This document shows positions 8,423 through 16,326 of a stretch of 64,000 bases of DNA, piece by piece. Made by a program: the position numbers and the translations under genes. The stretch comes from CAXBNB01 sp049115735 (lineage in GTDB: Bacteria > Bacteroidota > Bacteroidia > Cytophagales > Cyclobacteriaceae). The stretch covers positions 35,678-99,677 of the forward strand of contig JAGDZP010000001.1 in assembly GCA_049115735.1 (NCBI GenBank), read 5' to 3'. A model generated the notes under the pieces. It worked only from the letters and a program-made list of their open reading frames with translations. It was not told where the DNA came from and searched no databases. Positions within the stretch are counted from its first letter, which is position 1. Each line of letters begins with the position of its first letter.

Positions 8423-8737
8423 ATGAAAATTTATGTAGATATTGATGATACAATATGCTTCTATGAAGATGGATTAGATAAATTTTCTAGAAAAAGGGAT
8501 TATAAAAAAGCAATCCCTAGTCCTACTAACATTAAAAAGATTAATGGATTGTATGACCAAGGACACACCATAATTTACTGGACTGCAAGAGGAACCGTAA
8601 CAGGTATTGATTGGTTTGATGTTACCAAGGAGCAACTGGATACTTGGGGCTGCAAATTTCACGAACTAAATGTAGGTGAAAAACCAGCATACGACTTACT
8701 AATATGTGATAAGACTAAACGAATTGAAGAAGTCTAA
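8423..8737 (+). CDS. HAD-superfamily capsule-biosynthesis phosphatase-like protein
   Basis: Small haloacid-dehalogenase fold protein of 104 residues. The phosphatase motif DIDDT is at residues 6-10, with a WTARG segment near residue 51 as motif II and a lysine followed by YDLLICDK near residue 92 as motifs III and IV. Such short HAD proteins recur in capsule and lipopolysaccharide loci, where they probably remove a phosphate from a sugar or sugar-acid phosphate. It heads the block with the cytidylyltransferase, aldolase and dehydrogenase, and may supply their substrate. Substrate not predictable from sequence. Confidence 0.8.
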   Translation: MKIYVDIDDTICFYEDGLDKFSRKRDYKKAIPSPTNIKKINGLYDQGHTIIYWTARGTVTGIDWFDVTKEQLDTWGCKFHELNVGEKPAYDLLICDKTKRIEEV

Positions 8738-8760
8738 CAATATATTTTTCTTTAGAATAG

Positions 8761-9533
8761 ATGATTGATTATAAAAAGCTCCGAGAAATAAAGGATAGTA
8801 CCGAATATGATACTAATTATAGATCTAGCACCAAATCTGCTTTGAAAGCTAAATTGGGTACAATAGAGAAAGACGCAAGTGGAAAGTATGGTAAGTTTCA
8901 AAAGGAACCATTTCGAGGGAAAAAGATATATGACATATTAATGGCAAAGTCTTTTGGGTAAGTCTTAGATGTGGGTGCTGGAAAACTTGAAGTTACTGAA
9001 CAATTTATTAGAGCCGGTAAGATTGTAGACATTTGTGAGTACGAGACCAGTCATTATCTTTCTCAAGCTTCTTTTAACGTTCAAAATATTAGACATGTAT
9101 ATATTGGTGATGTCAATACTATTAATATACCTATTCAATATGATGCGATTTGGGCTGCTCATATTTTAGAACACCAGTTGAATCCTAATATATTTCTAAA
9201 AAAATGCATTCATTGCTCAAAGAGGGAGGTTATTTATCGATTGTCATTCCCCCCAGAAAACCGTTTATAGTAGGAGGGCATGTCAGTATGTGGAATGGCG
9301 GACTCTTGATCTATCATCTAATACTGGCAGGCTTTGATTGCTCAAATATTCAACTTTTGCAATACGATTATAATATTGGTATTGTACTTAAAAAAAGATC
9401 AATAGAACCTTTTCCAAGTATAAATTATGATTTGGGCGATATAGATATTTTAAAAGAATACTTTCCATTTGAAGCAGCTGAGGGATTTAATGGAGACATA
9501 ATGAGCTTAAATATTGAAAATAAAAAGAATTAA
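8761..9533 (+). pseudogene. Broken SAM-dependent methyltransferase
   Basis: One class I methyltransferase split by two lesions. Part 1 runs from the ATG at 8761 to an in-frame TAA at 8959-8961 (ending MAKSFG). The same frame continues with VLDVGAGK, which is motif I of the SAM-binding fold, so the stop falls directly before the cofactor site. A second lesion is a one-base deficit in an A7 run at 9198-9204: LNPNIFLKK must shift to the frame starting MHSLLKEGGYLSIVIPP, which continues to the stop at 9533. Joined, the product would be about 257 residues. Genuine decay is the simplest reading; sequencing error in the A run is possible, and the heptamer A-AAA-AAA could allow -1 slippage, but the TAA would still block it. 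Confidence 0.8.
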
Positions 9534-9535
9534 CA

Positions 9536-9985
9536 ATGAAGAAAATCATTAAACTTGAAACGGATAAATTATTCACGAACCTTACTCAGCAGGTGGCTGA
9601 ATATGCTAAAGAATGGGGTAAATCTGGATTGGTAAATATTTATTCTAAGCATACAACTTGTGCAGTATGGATAACCGAAGATGAAATTTTACATCATGCA
9701 GACGTGAGGTTTTTTTTAGATACTATGGCACCTAAATGGAAAGACCCAGAAGGAGGACAAAAGAATGTGAAATATTTGCACGATTTAATATCACTAAGGC
9801 AAGACGTTCCTGAAGACGAGCCTATTAATGGGCATTCACATATTCGCCATTTATTTTTTAATTCTTCAGAAATGGTGCCAGTTCAAAACGGTGAACTAAT
9901 TCTCGGAACATGGAAGCAAGTTTTTGCAGTTGAATTAGATCCAATACGAAAGAGGGAATTGGTATGTACTTTCATTTCTGAGTAA
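9536..9985 (+). CDS. YjbQ/UPF0047 family protein
   Basis: Belongs to the YjbQ (UPF0047) family, members of which are annotated as having secondary thiamine-phosphate synthase activity; the physiological role is unsettled. Conserved features: YSKHTTCAVWITEDE at residues 37-51, a metal-site histidine stretch GHSHIRHLFFNSS near residue 101, and GELILGTWKQVFAVELD near the C-terminus. The 149-residue length is normal (about 130-150). It sits two bases after the broken methyltransferase and one base before the cytidylyltransferase, so it is a co-transcribed member of a polysaccharide block, an unusual home for this family. A role in the sugar pathway is possible but not shown. Confidence 0.85.
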   Translation: MKKIIKLETDKLFTNLTQQVAEYAKEWGKSGLVNIYSKHTTCAVWITEDEILHHADVRFFLDTMAPKWKDPEGGQKNVKYLHDLISLRQDVPEDEPINGHSHIRHLFFNSSEMVPVQNGELILGTWKQVFAVELDPIRKRELVCTFISE

Positions 9986-9986
9986 C

Positions 9987-10661
9987 ATGAAATTTTTCAT
10001 TATCATAAAAGAGGATTCTGAAAGAGTACCTAAGAAAAATTTTCAAATGCTTGGCGAGTTCCCATTATGGCAGCATTTAGTCCGTGAACTAGAAGGGTAT
10101 GAAGTATATATTGACACTGATAGTCGTACTGTACTTTCAGAGTGTAAAAATTTAGGCTGGGTCACTGCATATCCAAGGAAGCAGCAATTCATTGACTATG
10201 AAAACTCTAATGCAAGCAATTTAAGCCCTGCAATAAAAATGATAGACAATTTCTTGGACAAGTATGTTGTAGACGATGAAGAAATAATTGTCACTACGCA
10301 TGTTACATCACCGTTCTTAAAAATTGAAACTATATTAGATGCAGTTGAAATTCTCAATACGAATAGTGATTATGATAGCGTTCATTCAATTACCAGGCAT
10401 CAGGAGTTTTCATGGTTAGGTGATAAAATGATACCAATAAATTTTAACCCTGATGTCATACAAAAAACCCAAGATTTGCCTTGTATAACAATGTCAAATG
10501 GTGCTTTTTTTATATTTAGAAAAAAAACATTTAAAAAGTATGGTAACAGAATTGGAGAATCTCCTTTTTATTATGAACTGAGTCCTCCAGAGGATATAGA
10601 AATAGATTATAAAAATGATTTAATATTAGCTGAACTAGTAAACAAAGGATTATGCAAATAG
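9987..10661 (+). CDS. CMP-sugar-acid cytidylyltransferase (NeuA/KdsB-like)
   Basis: Nucleotidyltransferase that most likely activates a 2-keto sugar acid or related acid as its CMP derivative. The N-terminal strand FFIIIKEDSERVPKKNF corresponds to the CTP-binding loop of acylneuraminate and Kdo cytidylyltransferases, in a variant form lacking the usual GGSK. YIDTDS near residue 42, THVTSPF near residue 104 and SNGAFFIF near residue 171 match family strands and the metal-binding aspartate region. Length is 224 residues, typical. Its 3' end overlaps the aldolase gene by 10 bases, which suggests the two work on one pathway. The acid it activates is unknown. Confidence 0.82.
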   Translation: MKFFIIIKEDSERVPKKNFQMLGEFPLWQHLVRELEGYEVYIDTDSRTVLSECKNLGWVTAYPRKQQFIDYENSNASNLSPAIKMIDNFLDKYVVDDEEIIVTTHVTSPFLKIETILDAVEILNTNSDYDSVHSITRHQEFSWLGDKMIPINFNPDVIQKTQDLPCITMSNGAFFIFRKKTFKKYGNRIGESPFYYELSPPEDIEIDYKNDLILAELVNKGLCK

Positions 10662-11602
10662 TTGATGTAACATTGAGAGATGGTGGTTTTACATGTGATT
10701 TTGATTGGCCACTGAAATTTGCACAAGAGTATTATGATTTGGTTTCAAAACTTGGCGTGAGCGTCATGGAGTTAGGGTATTGGAAGCAATCTTCAAAAAG
10801 TCAGAATAGGTTTTTTAACTTGAATATGGATACCGTTAAGGCGGTAACTCAAGAACAGGAAAAGAGAAATGTGGCTGTTATGATCGATTACCATTATTGC
10901 AGCAAAAACCTAAAGGACTATCCTACATTTCATCAGAAAGAAATCAAGATGATTAGGATGACGGCTCGAAAGGATATGATAGATGATGCATTTCTTTTTG
11001 CTAAAAATCTAAAGGAGTATTCTGGGTTAGACATAGCGTTTAACATATTTAATACAACAAATTACACCGACGATGAACTAAATAGTGTTCTAGATAAGGT
11101 TCTTTATTCTGATTTCGAAATAATTGGATTTGCTGATACTCATGGATATTTGGATTTAAATAAAGATTTAGAGCGTTATGAGCAGAAATTTATGAGAATT
11201 AAAGATTCAGGTAAAAAAACTTGTTTTCACCTACACAATCATACAGGTAAAGCTTATTCAAATTACGTAAATTGTTCAAAGAGCCCATTTATTGATATAT
11301 GTGATACTTCAATTATGGGAATGGGGAAGGGGGCAGGCAATTTAAAACTCGAGGAAGTTCTTGATGATCAAAATGCTCTACTCTTGAATGAGTTTATAGA
11401 TGAACATTACGACTCATTATTTAAGAAAACCGTTAGTCCATATTACATGGTTAGCGGTAGGTTTGGCATCACAGATAATTATGCGACACAAGCAAGAAAA
11501 TTGAATGTTCCAATGAAGAAATTCATTGAATTTTGTCCAACAATATCAGGGCTCCAAAGAGATAATTTTGACAAGACCTTGTTAGAGAGTTTCACTGGAT
11601 GA
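10652..11602 (+). CDS. HMGL/DmpG-type aldolase (DRE-TIM metallolyase)
   Basis: TIM-barrel metal-dependent aldolase or Claisen-condensing enzyme of the HMG-CoA lyase/4-hydroxy-2-oxovalerate aldolase superfamily. The metal and base motif VTLRDGG is at residues 5-11, the HxH metal ligands are in CFHLHNHTG near residue 189, and IMGMGKGAGNL near residue 221 is the C-terminal glycine motif. Length 316 residues, lacking the regulatory domain of homocitrate or isopropylmalate synthases. It lies between the cytidylyltransferase and a dehydrogenase with overlaps of 10 and 4 bases, so it probably makes or rearranges the acid that becomes CMP-linked. Exact reaction unknown. Confidence 0.82.
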   Translation: MQIVDVTLRDGGFTCDFDWPLKFAQEYYDLVSKLGVSVMELGYWKQSSKSQNRFFNLNMDTVKAVTQEQEKRNVAVMIDYHYCSKNLKDYPTFHQKEIKMIRMTARKDMIDDAFLFAKNLKEYSGLDIAFNIFNTTNYTDDELNSVLDKVLYSDFEIIGFADTHGYLDLNKDLERYEQKFMRIKDSGKKTCFHLHNHTGKAYSNYVNCSKSPFIDICDTSIMGMGKGAGNLKLEEVLDDQNALLLNEFIDEHYDSLFKKTVSPYYMVSGRFGITDNYATQARKLNVPMKKFIEFCPTISGLQRDNFDKTLLESFTG

Positions 11603-12285
11603 ATATTTTAATAACAGGAACAAGTTCTGGTTTGGGTTATGAGATTGCTCGTCAATTTTCAAAATTAGGACATAATGTATTCGGTATTAGCAGAAGAAAA
11701 TCTGATTTAGAAATAAATCAAGTGGAGTGTGATTTTTTCGATCTAAAATCAATACCTGGTGCTCTTAATCGATTGATAGAAGTGAAGTCACTTGACCATG
11801 TGATTTTGAATGCTGGTCAATTAGGAGAACTAAAAAAAAATGAGGAGCTCAGTGTAGAGGCATTTAAAGAAATATTTTCAGTGAATGTCTTAGCTAATAA
11901 AATGATTATTGATTGGTTAATAATAAATAAAATTCAAACTAAAAATATAATAGGAATTTCGACTGGTGCGGCACTAAAGGCCTACTTTGGCTGGTCTCTC
12001 TACTGTACATCAAAAGCAGCCTTTAAACAATTGATGTCAACTTACGCACATGAAAATCCTAAAATAAAGTTTATTTCATTGGCTCCTGGTATAATCAAAA
12101 CCAATATGCAAAACTATATTAATGGTTTAGATGCAGACGAAATTCCTTCAATTAGGAAGTTCAAAGATTTGTACCCGAATATGGAGTCTGCTTCAACAGT
12201 TGCTAGACGACTCATAGAATGGCTACCTAAGTTAAACACTTATGAATCCGGTGAGTATTTTGATTTGAGAGAATACAAACCATAA
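11599..12285 (+). CDS. Short-chain dehydrogenase/reductase
   Basis: Classical SDR of 228 residues. The cofactor motif ITGTSSGLGYEIA is at residues 4-16, NAG near residue 72 (LNAGQ), a catalytic serine in ISTGAA, and the YxxxK pair as YCTSK near residue 135. Overlaps the aldolase gene by ATGA. It probably reduces a keto group of the aldolase product before or after CMP activation; this is inferred from operon position. The cofactor preference is not clear from sequence. Confidence 0.88.
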   Translation: MNILITGTSSGLGYEIARQFSKLGHNVFGISRRKSDLEINQVECDFFDLKSIPGALNRLIEVKSLDHVILNAGQLGELKKNEELSVEAFKEIFSVNVLANKMIIDWLIINKIQTKNIIGISTGAALKAYFGWSLYCTSKAAFKQLMSTYAHENPKIKFISLAPGIIKTNMQNYINGLDADEIPSIRKFKDLYPNMESASTVARRLIEWLPKLNTYESGEYFDLREYKP

Positions 12286-12327
12286 TTAGAATATGCAACT
12301 ATTGAAAATCTTATTTTAACATATTTG

Positions 12328-13332
12328 ATGGTTTTATCAATCAATGGATACAACGGAGCAGGAAAGAGTGTTTTAAAGGGCATCCTTGATGGTCATCCAG
12401 ATATATTTGTATCTCCTACACATGACAATAGTTTGGGCATGTTTACCAGGATTGAAGATTCTGAAGAACAATGGATGAAATTCAAAGATATTGAGAAGTT
12501 ACGGGAAAAAATGGCTTGTTACGGCAGGTATTTTAGGCTTGAGAGGTTTTCATATAATAAAAAGATTCCATTTGGATTTTCTTCCGGAGAAACGATTTAT
12601 ATCCCTTTTGAATTAGATTGGAGTTATTTCGACTCCAGGGTTATCGATAGACTAAATATGTTAGATAATTGGAATCCGGAAATAATAGTTTCATCAATTT
12701 ATGAGCAGCTTGATCAATCTTTGAATTCTAATGATATTCAAAGGAAGTACTATGGAGGCATGGATGAACCAGATTTGCCCTATTTGGAGAATTTTTTTAG
12801 AAATTACCCACATGGCAAAATGTTACATGTTGAAAGGGATATTTATAGTGTAACAGCCACATTGAGTAATCGAAAAACAATAAAAGATGACTTCAGGTCA
12901 CTTTTACTGAAAAATTATTCCGTTAAAGAATTTATCCAAACGGGACGGTTAAAACATTTGTTAAACTATTTAGCTACAATAAAAAAAATAAAGGAATTAC
13001 ACCCTAATCAAATCTTATCTGTATCATTTGAAAACCTTGTATTAAAAACCAAATCTGAATTGAAAAAAATTTGTGAATTTCTAAACGTGCAGCAACATCC
13101 AGCCCTTGATAACTGGTCTTGCTTAGGGAAAGAAGTCACCAACAATGGGGTAAAATACATAGGAGATATTTTAGATGATCCTAAGGTATTGCTGTCAAAT
13201 GAAGAATACCATTTGATTAACAAAGAAATTGAGAATTTTGGTAAAGACAAACAAAGGAATATGTCTCCTCTTTCTAGGTATAAAGCACACATAACTAAAA
13301 TAAAAAAAGGTGTTTTTGGAATAATACGTTAG
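12328..13332 (+). CDS. Sulfotransferase-like P-loop protein
   Basis: Probable sulfotransferase that moves sulfate from PAPS to a glycan. GYNGAGKSVLKGILDGHPDI near residues 7-26 is a 5'-phosphosulfate-binding P-loop followed by the DGHPDI signature common in sulfotransferase domains; KMLHVERDIYSVTATLS near residue 170 corresponds to the 3'-phosphate-binding strand with an arginine; VSFENLVLKT near residue 230 is the late conserved strand. The ATG at 12328 is preferred over the TTG one codon upstream. A kinase is an alternative because of the GxxGxGKS form, but the overall pattern favours sulfotransferase. Confidence 0.75.
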   Translation: MVLSINGYNGAGKSVLKGILDGHPDIFVSPTHDNSLGMFTRIEDSEEQWMKFKDIEKLREKMACYGRYFRLERFSYNKKIPFGFSSGETIYIPFELDWSYFDSRVIDRLNMLDNWNPEIIVSSIYEQLDQSLNSNDIQRKYYGGMDEPDLPYLENFFRNYPHGKMLHVERDIYSVTATLSNRKTIKDDFRSLLLKNYSVKEFIQTGRLKHLLNYLATIKKIKELHPNQILSVSFENLVLKTKSELKKICEFLNVQQHPALDNWSCLGKEVTNNGVKYIGDILDDPKVLLSNEEYHLINKEIENFGKDKQRNMSPLSRYKAHITKIKKGVFGIIR

Positions 13333-13766
13333 TACTAGAATTTGTAGGAATCGAAACCAGATAACTACATAGTCAATTTATGGGTATGTGTATATATAAG
13401 GGATAGTTATCTGGGAAAAAATAGTAGTAATTAAAAAGATTCTATCGAAGATTATAAAGTCATTACACTCATGAGGATATGTTAAATATCACCGTATCTT
13501 ATTACCCCAAAAAATTAGGAGGGTGCTATTCCAAAGAAAACATTATCTAAAGCTAGATGGTTAGCTATTGTCAAAATGTAAATAATTGAACCAGCTAAAA
13601 CTTTATTTAAAGAAAGCTTGTAAAAGCTGATCCCTTTTCTCAAGGGCTCTAGGTTCTTTTATACTTTGCACAATGGGTCTATGTTTTACTAACCAATACG
13701 GTAATAATTTAAGTGTTTATAGAACCTGAGAATAGTGGGAATAAAATGATAAGGAGATATCAATAA
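13333..13766. other. 434-base gap with an 11-base inverted repeat
   Basis: No gene of convincing length. It contains a perfect 11-base inverted repeat, CCAGATAACTA at 13357-13367 and TAGTTATCTGG at 13404-13414, and a 23-codon frame from the ATG at 13479 (MLNITVSYYPKKLGG...) that is too short to judge. An AAGGAGA ribosome-binding-like site at 13751-13757 precedes the next gene. The gap may be where genes were lost, since neighbours on both sides are sulfotransferases. Confidence 0.4.
13357..13414. repeat. Perfect 11-base inverted repeat
   Basis: Arms CCAGATAACTA and TAGTTATCTGG with 36 bases between them, starting 25 bases after the sulfotransferase stop codon. It could be an RNA hairpin at the transcript end, an operator, or the ends of a very small mobile element; there is no T-run directly after it, so it is not a clear terminator. 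Confidence 0.55.
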
Positions 13767-14429
13767 ATGATTGGATGGGATAGAAAGAGTACTCTTGAAT
13801 CAAAAATGATCAATGTAGTTGATAACAGATATATATTTATTCATATTCCTAAATGTGCCGGTACCTCTATTGCAAAGGCAATTGGATTAGGAGATATTAC
13901 ATCCCACATGAAAGCTTGTGAAATCCGAAAAAGTATTGGATGGTTTAGATATTCAACACTATTCAAATTCGCATTTGTGAGAAACCCTTGGTCAAGATTT
14001 TTATCCTTATACAACTATGCACGTATGGAAGAAAGTTATTATCATTCTTCAATTCACCCTAGTAAAGCCAAATATGGAAAGCATTTAGACTATGACCTAT
14101 TAAAGGACGCAAGCTTAAATGACTGTGCAAATTTATTGATAAATGGAGAGTTATTGCATGATAAGCAATGGAACCACTGGATGCCTCAATATACGTGGCT
14201 ATTTAATAAAAAAGGGAATAGTAATATTGTTAATTTCATTGGCAAGGTTGAGCATATGGAGCAAGAATTACAGATCCTTAAAGACAAATTGAAAATTCAA
14301 ATAAGAATTGAAAAATTGAACGAATCTTCTACTCATACTAATTATCAGGATTTTTATGATAATAAAACGAAACGTATAGTAGATAGATATTACGAAAAGG
14401 ACATTAGATCGTTAGGCTATAAGTTCTAA
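13767..14429 (+). CDS. Sulfotransferase family 2-type protein
   Basis: Sulfotransferase related to the Sulfotransfer_2/carbohydrate sulfotransferase group. IFIHIPKCAGTSIAKAIG near residues 28-45 holds the PAPS 5'-phosphosulfate loop (PKCAGTS), and FAFVRNPWSRFLSLYN near residue 73 holds the 3'-phosphate-binding arginine and serine. The 220-residue length is short but complete for this group. It is one of the few genes here with a clear Shine-Dalgarno-like AAGGAGA, ten bases before the ATG. Probably sulfates the exported glycan; the acceptor is unknown. Confidence 0.88.
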   Translation: MIGWDRKSTLESKMINVVDNRYIFIHIPKCAGTSIAKAIGLGDITSHMKACEIRKSIGWFRYSTLFKFAFVRNPWSRFLSLYNYARMEESYYHSSIHPSKAKYGKHLDYDLLKDASLNDCANLLINGELLHDKQWNHWMPQYTWLFNKKGNSNIVNFIGKVEHMEQELQILKDKLKIQIRIEKLNESSTHTNYQDFYDNKTKRIVDRYYEKDIRSLGYKF

Positions 14430-14453
14430 TTTTTAAAGATTTATTTTTTGAGA

Positions 14454-15476
14454 ATGATTTCAAATCCATTCGTATCTGTGTTAATGCCTTGTTATAATTC
14501 AGAGGCATTTTTAGCGGAGGCTATTGAAAGTATATTGAATCAGACGTTTTCTAGGTTTGAATTCTTGATAATAGATGATGGATCCAGCGACAAAACAAGA
14601 AAAATCATATCTATGTATGCTCATAAAGATCCGCGGGTATTACCTTTTTTTTATTCGGATAATTGTGGGATTATTGAAAGACTGAACTTTGGACTTTCCA
14701 TTTCTAGAGGAAGATACATAGCAAGAATGGATAGTGATGATATCTGTCACCCAGAAAGGTTAGAAAGGCAAGTGCAGTACATGGAGAGGAATATAAATGT
14801 TGGTGTTTTGTCAACCGAGATTGAATGTATAGATGAATATGGGTTTCAAAAGCCCAATTGGACTGTAAGTATACCTAGCAAAATGTATTCATTGGCTCTC
14901 CTATTTCGTAATAATATTTGTCACCCTTCTGTAATGTTTAGAAGGAGGGTTTTGAATCAAATTCAATTTAAATATGAGAATGACTTCTACACGGCCGAAG
15001 ATTATAAGGCATGGATAAAACTGGCAGATGTTACTCAAATACATTGTCTGGAAAAAAGACTATTAAAGCAAAGATTTCATCAAAATAATGTATCAGTCGC
15101 TCAAAAAAGTAAACAAATTATTACCGCAACCAAGATCATCAATGAAGGACTCAAATCATTTGGATTAAATATTTCATCAGATAAGTATTATTTCCATAGC
15201 AACTTAATAACATTTAAAAAGAGGTCAATATACGAGGTAAATGCAAATTCTATTTGGCTCATTAGATTATTAATAGCAAATATTAAAGTTGAAAGAATAA
15301 ATTCAAGCTTGATGTTGAGCTTCGTTAAGTATATGATTAGTGGTTACGTTAAAAACACAAAACTGAATTTTCCCCAAACTATTGTCTTGATGTTTTGGTG
15401 GGTAGGCGTTTACTTAGTTTTAAGTGTTTTGTATCTGTATTCCAATCTTAAAAAAAGAAAAAGATGCCCACAATAG
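14454..15476 (+). CDS. Family 2 glycosyltransferase with C-terminal membrane segment
   Basis: GT2 enzyme. SVLMPCYNSEAFLAEAIES at the N-terminus is the first GT-A strand and helix, DDGSSDKT near residue 39 binds the nucleotide, and ARMDSDD near residue 85 is the DxD metal motif. A hydrophobic stretch near the C-terminus (TIVLMFWWVGVYLVLSVLYLY) is a likely membrane anchor. The ATG at 14454 is preferred over a TTG two codons upstream because it begins the usual GT2 N-terminus. Overlaps the next gene by 13 bases. Confidence 0.88.
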   Translation: MISNPFVSVLMPCYNSEAFLAEAIESILNQTFSRFEFLIIDDGSSDKTRKIISMYAHKDPRVLPFFYSDNCGIIERLNFGLSISRGRYIARMDSDDICHPERLERQVQYMERNINVGVLSTEIECIDEYGFQKPNWTVSIPSKMYSLALLFRNNICHPSVMFRRRVLNQIQFKYENDFYTAEDYKAWIKLADVTQIHCLEKRLLKQRFHQNNVSVAQKSKQIITATKIINEGLKSFGLNISSDKYYFHSNLITFKKRSIYEVNANSIWLIRLLIANIKVERINSSLMLSFVKYMISGYVKNTKLNFPQTIVLMFWWVGVYLVLSVLYLYSNLKKRKRCPQ

Positions 15477-16267
15477 AAGAAAATAAGAAAAGCTGGAACG
15501 AAAATTACTCTTGGATTAATCGAGGAGATGAATGGTCAATGGGTTGGGGAAGTGTACAAATGCAGTGGTATACATGTATTCTTCCGAGAATTCAAAATTT
15601 TTTGCCAACTCAATCAATTCTAGAAATCGCTTGTGGTCATGGAAGGTGGACAAATTTGCTTAAAGCCAGTTGTGATCATATTATTGGGGTTGATCTAGCG
15701 GAGCAGTGCATCAAGGTATGTAAAGAACGGTTTAAGCAAGATTCTAATAGTGAATTCTATGTGAACGATGGAAAATCCCTCAGTATGGCAAAAGATTCTT
15801 CAATTAACTTTATTTTTAGCTTTGATTCATTGGTTCATGCCAATAAGGAAGTAATGGAATCCTATTTACCTGAAATTTGCAGAATTTTAACACCTGGAGG
15901 AGTAGCTTTCATACATCATTCAAACTTGGAAGAACACTTCGTGAAATTTAGATTCTTAAAGAAAATGCCTTTTTTAGCAGCCTTTTTATCCGGTATTGGA
16001 CTCATTGATGAAAATCTACATTGGAGGGATAGTACCGTGTCTGCATATTTGTTTAGATCAATTGCCGAAGAGTGTGGGTTAAAGTGCAAGAGTCAAGAAA
16101 TAATAAAATGGGGAACTAAGAAAGTTTATAACGATTGTTTTACAGTACTCTGTAAAACGGATGAAGACATTGCCACAAAGATTGAAAGAAACAAGTTCTT
16201 TAATAAGGAAACTGAAAACTCTCTAATGTTGACAAAGCTATATGATGAAAAGAACCTTATTGTTTAG
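15464..16267 (+). CDS. SAM-dependent methyltransferase
   Basis: Class I methyltransferase of 267 residues. Motif I is ILEIACGHGRWTNLL near residue 47, the acidic end of strand 2 is IGVDLAEQ near residue 74, and the motif after the catalytic loop is LTPGGVAFIHHSN near residue 144. SINFIFSFDSLVHANK is motif II region. The WSMGWGS N-terminus is family-typical of small-molecule or sugar O-methyltransferases. Overlaps the preceding glycosyltransferase gene by 13 bases. Likely methylates a sugar of the glycan; target unknown. Confidence 0.88.
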   Translation: MPTIEENKKSWNENYSWINRGDEWSMGWGSVQMQWYTCILPRIQNFLPTQSILEIACGHGRWTNLLKASCDHIIGVDLAEQCIKVCKERFKQDSNSEFYVNDGKSLSMAKDSSINFIFSFDSLVHANKEVMESYLPEICRILTPGGVAFIHHSNLEEHFVKFRFLKKMPFLAAFLSGIGLIDENLHWRDSTVSAYLFRSIAEECGLKCKSQEIIKWGTKKVYNDCFTVLCKTDEDIATKIERNKFFNKETENSLMLTKLYDEKNLIV

Positions 16268-16326
16268 CAACCATCCAATATTCAAAAATAATGTTTTTTT
16301 GAATTACTAAGGTCAAAAATCTGAAT

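Noticed and set aside
9198..9204. Programmed -1 frameshifting at A-AAA-AAA in the methyltransferase
   Set aside because: The heptamer is suitable, but an unrelated in-frame stop at 8959-8961 also breaks the gene, so decay is simpler.
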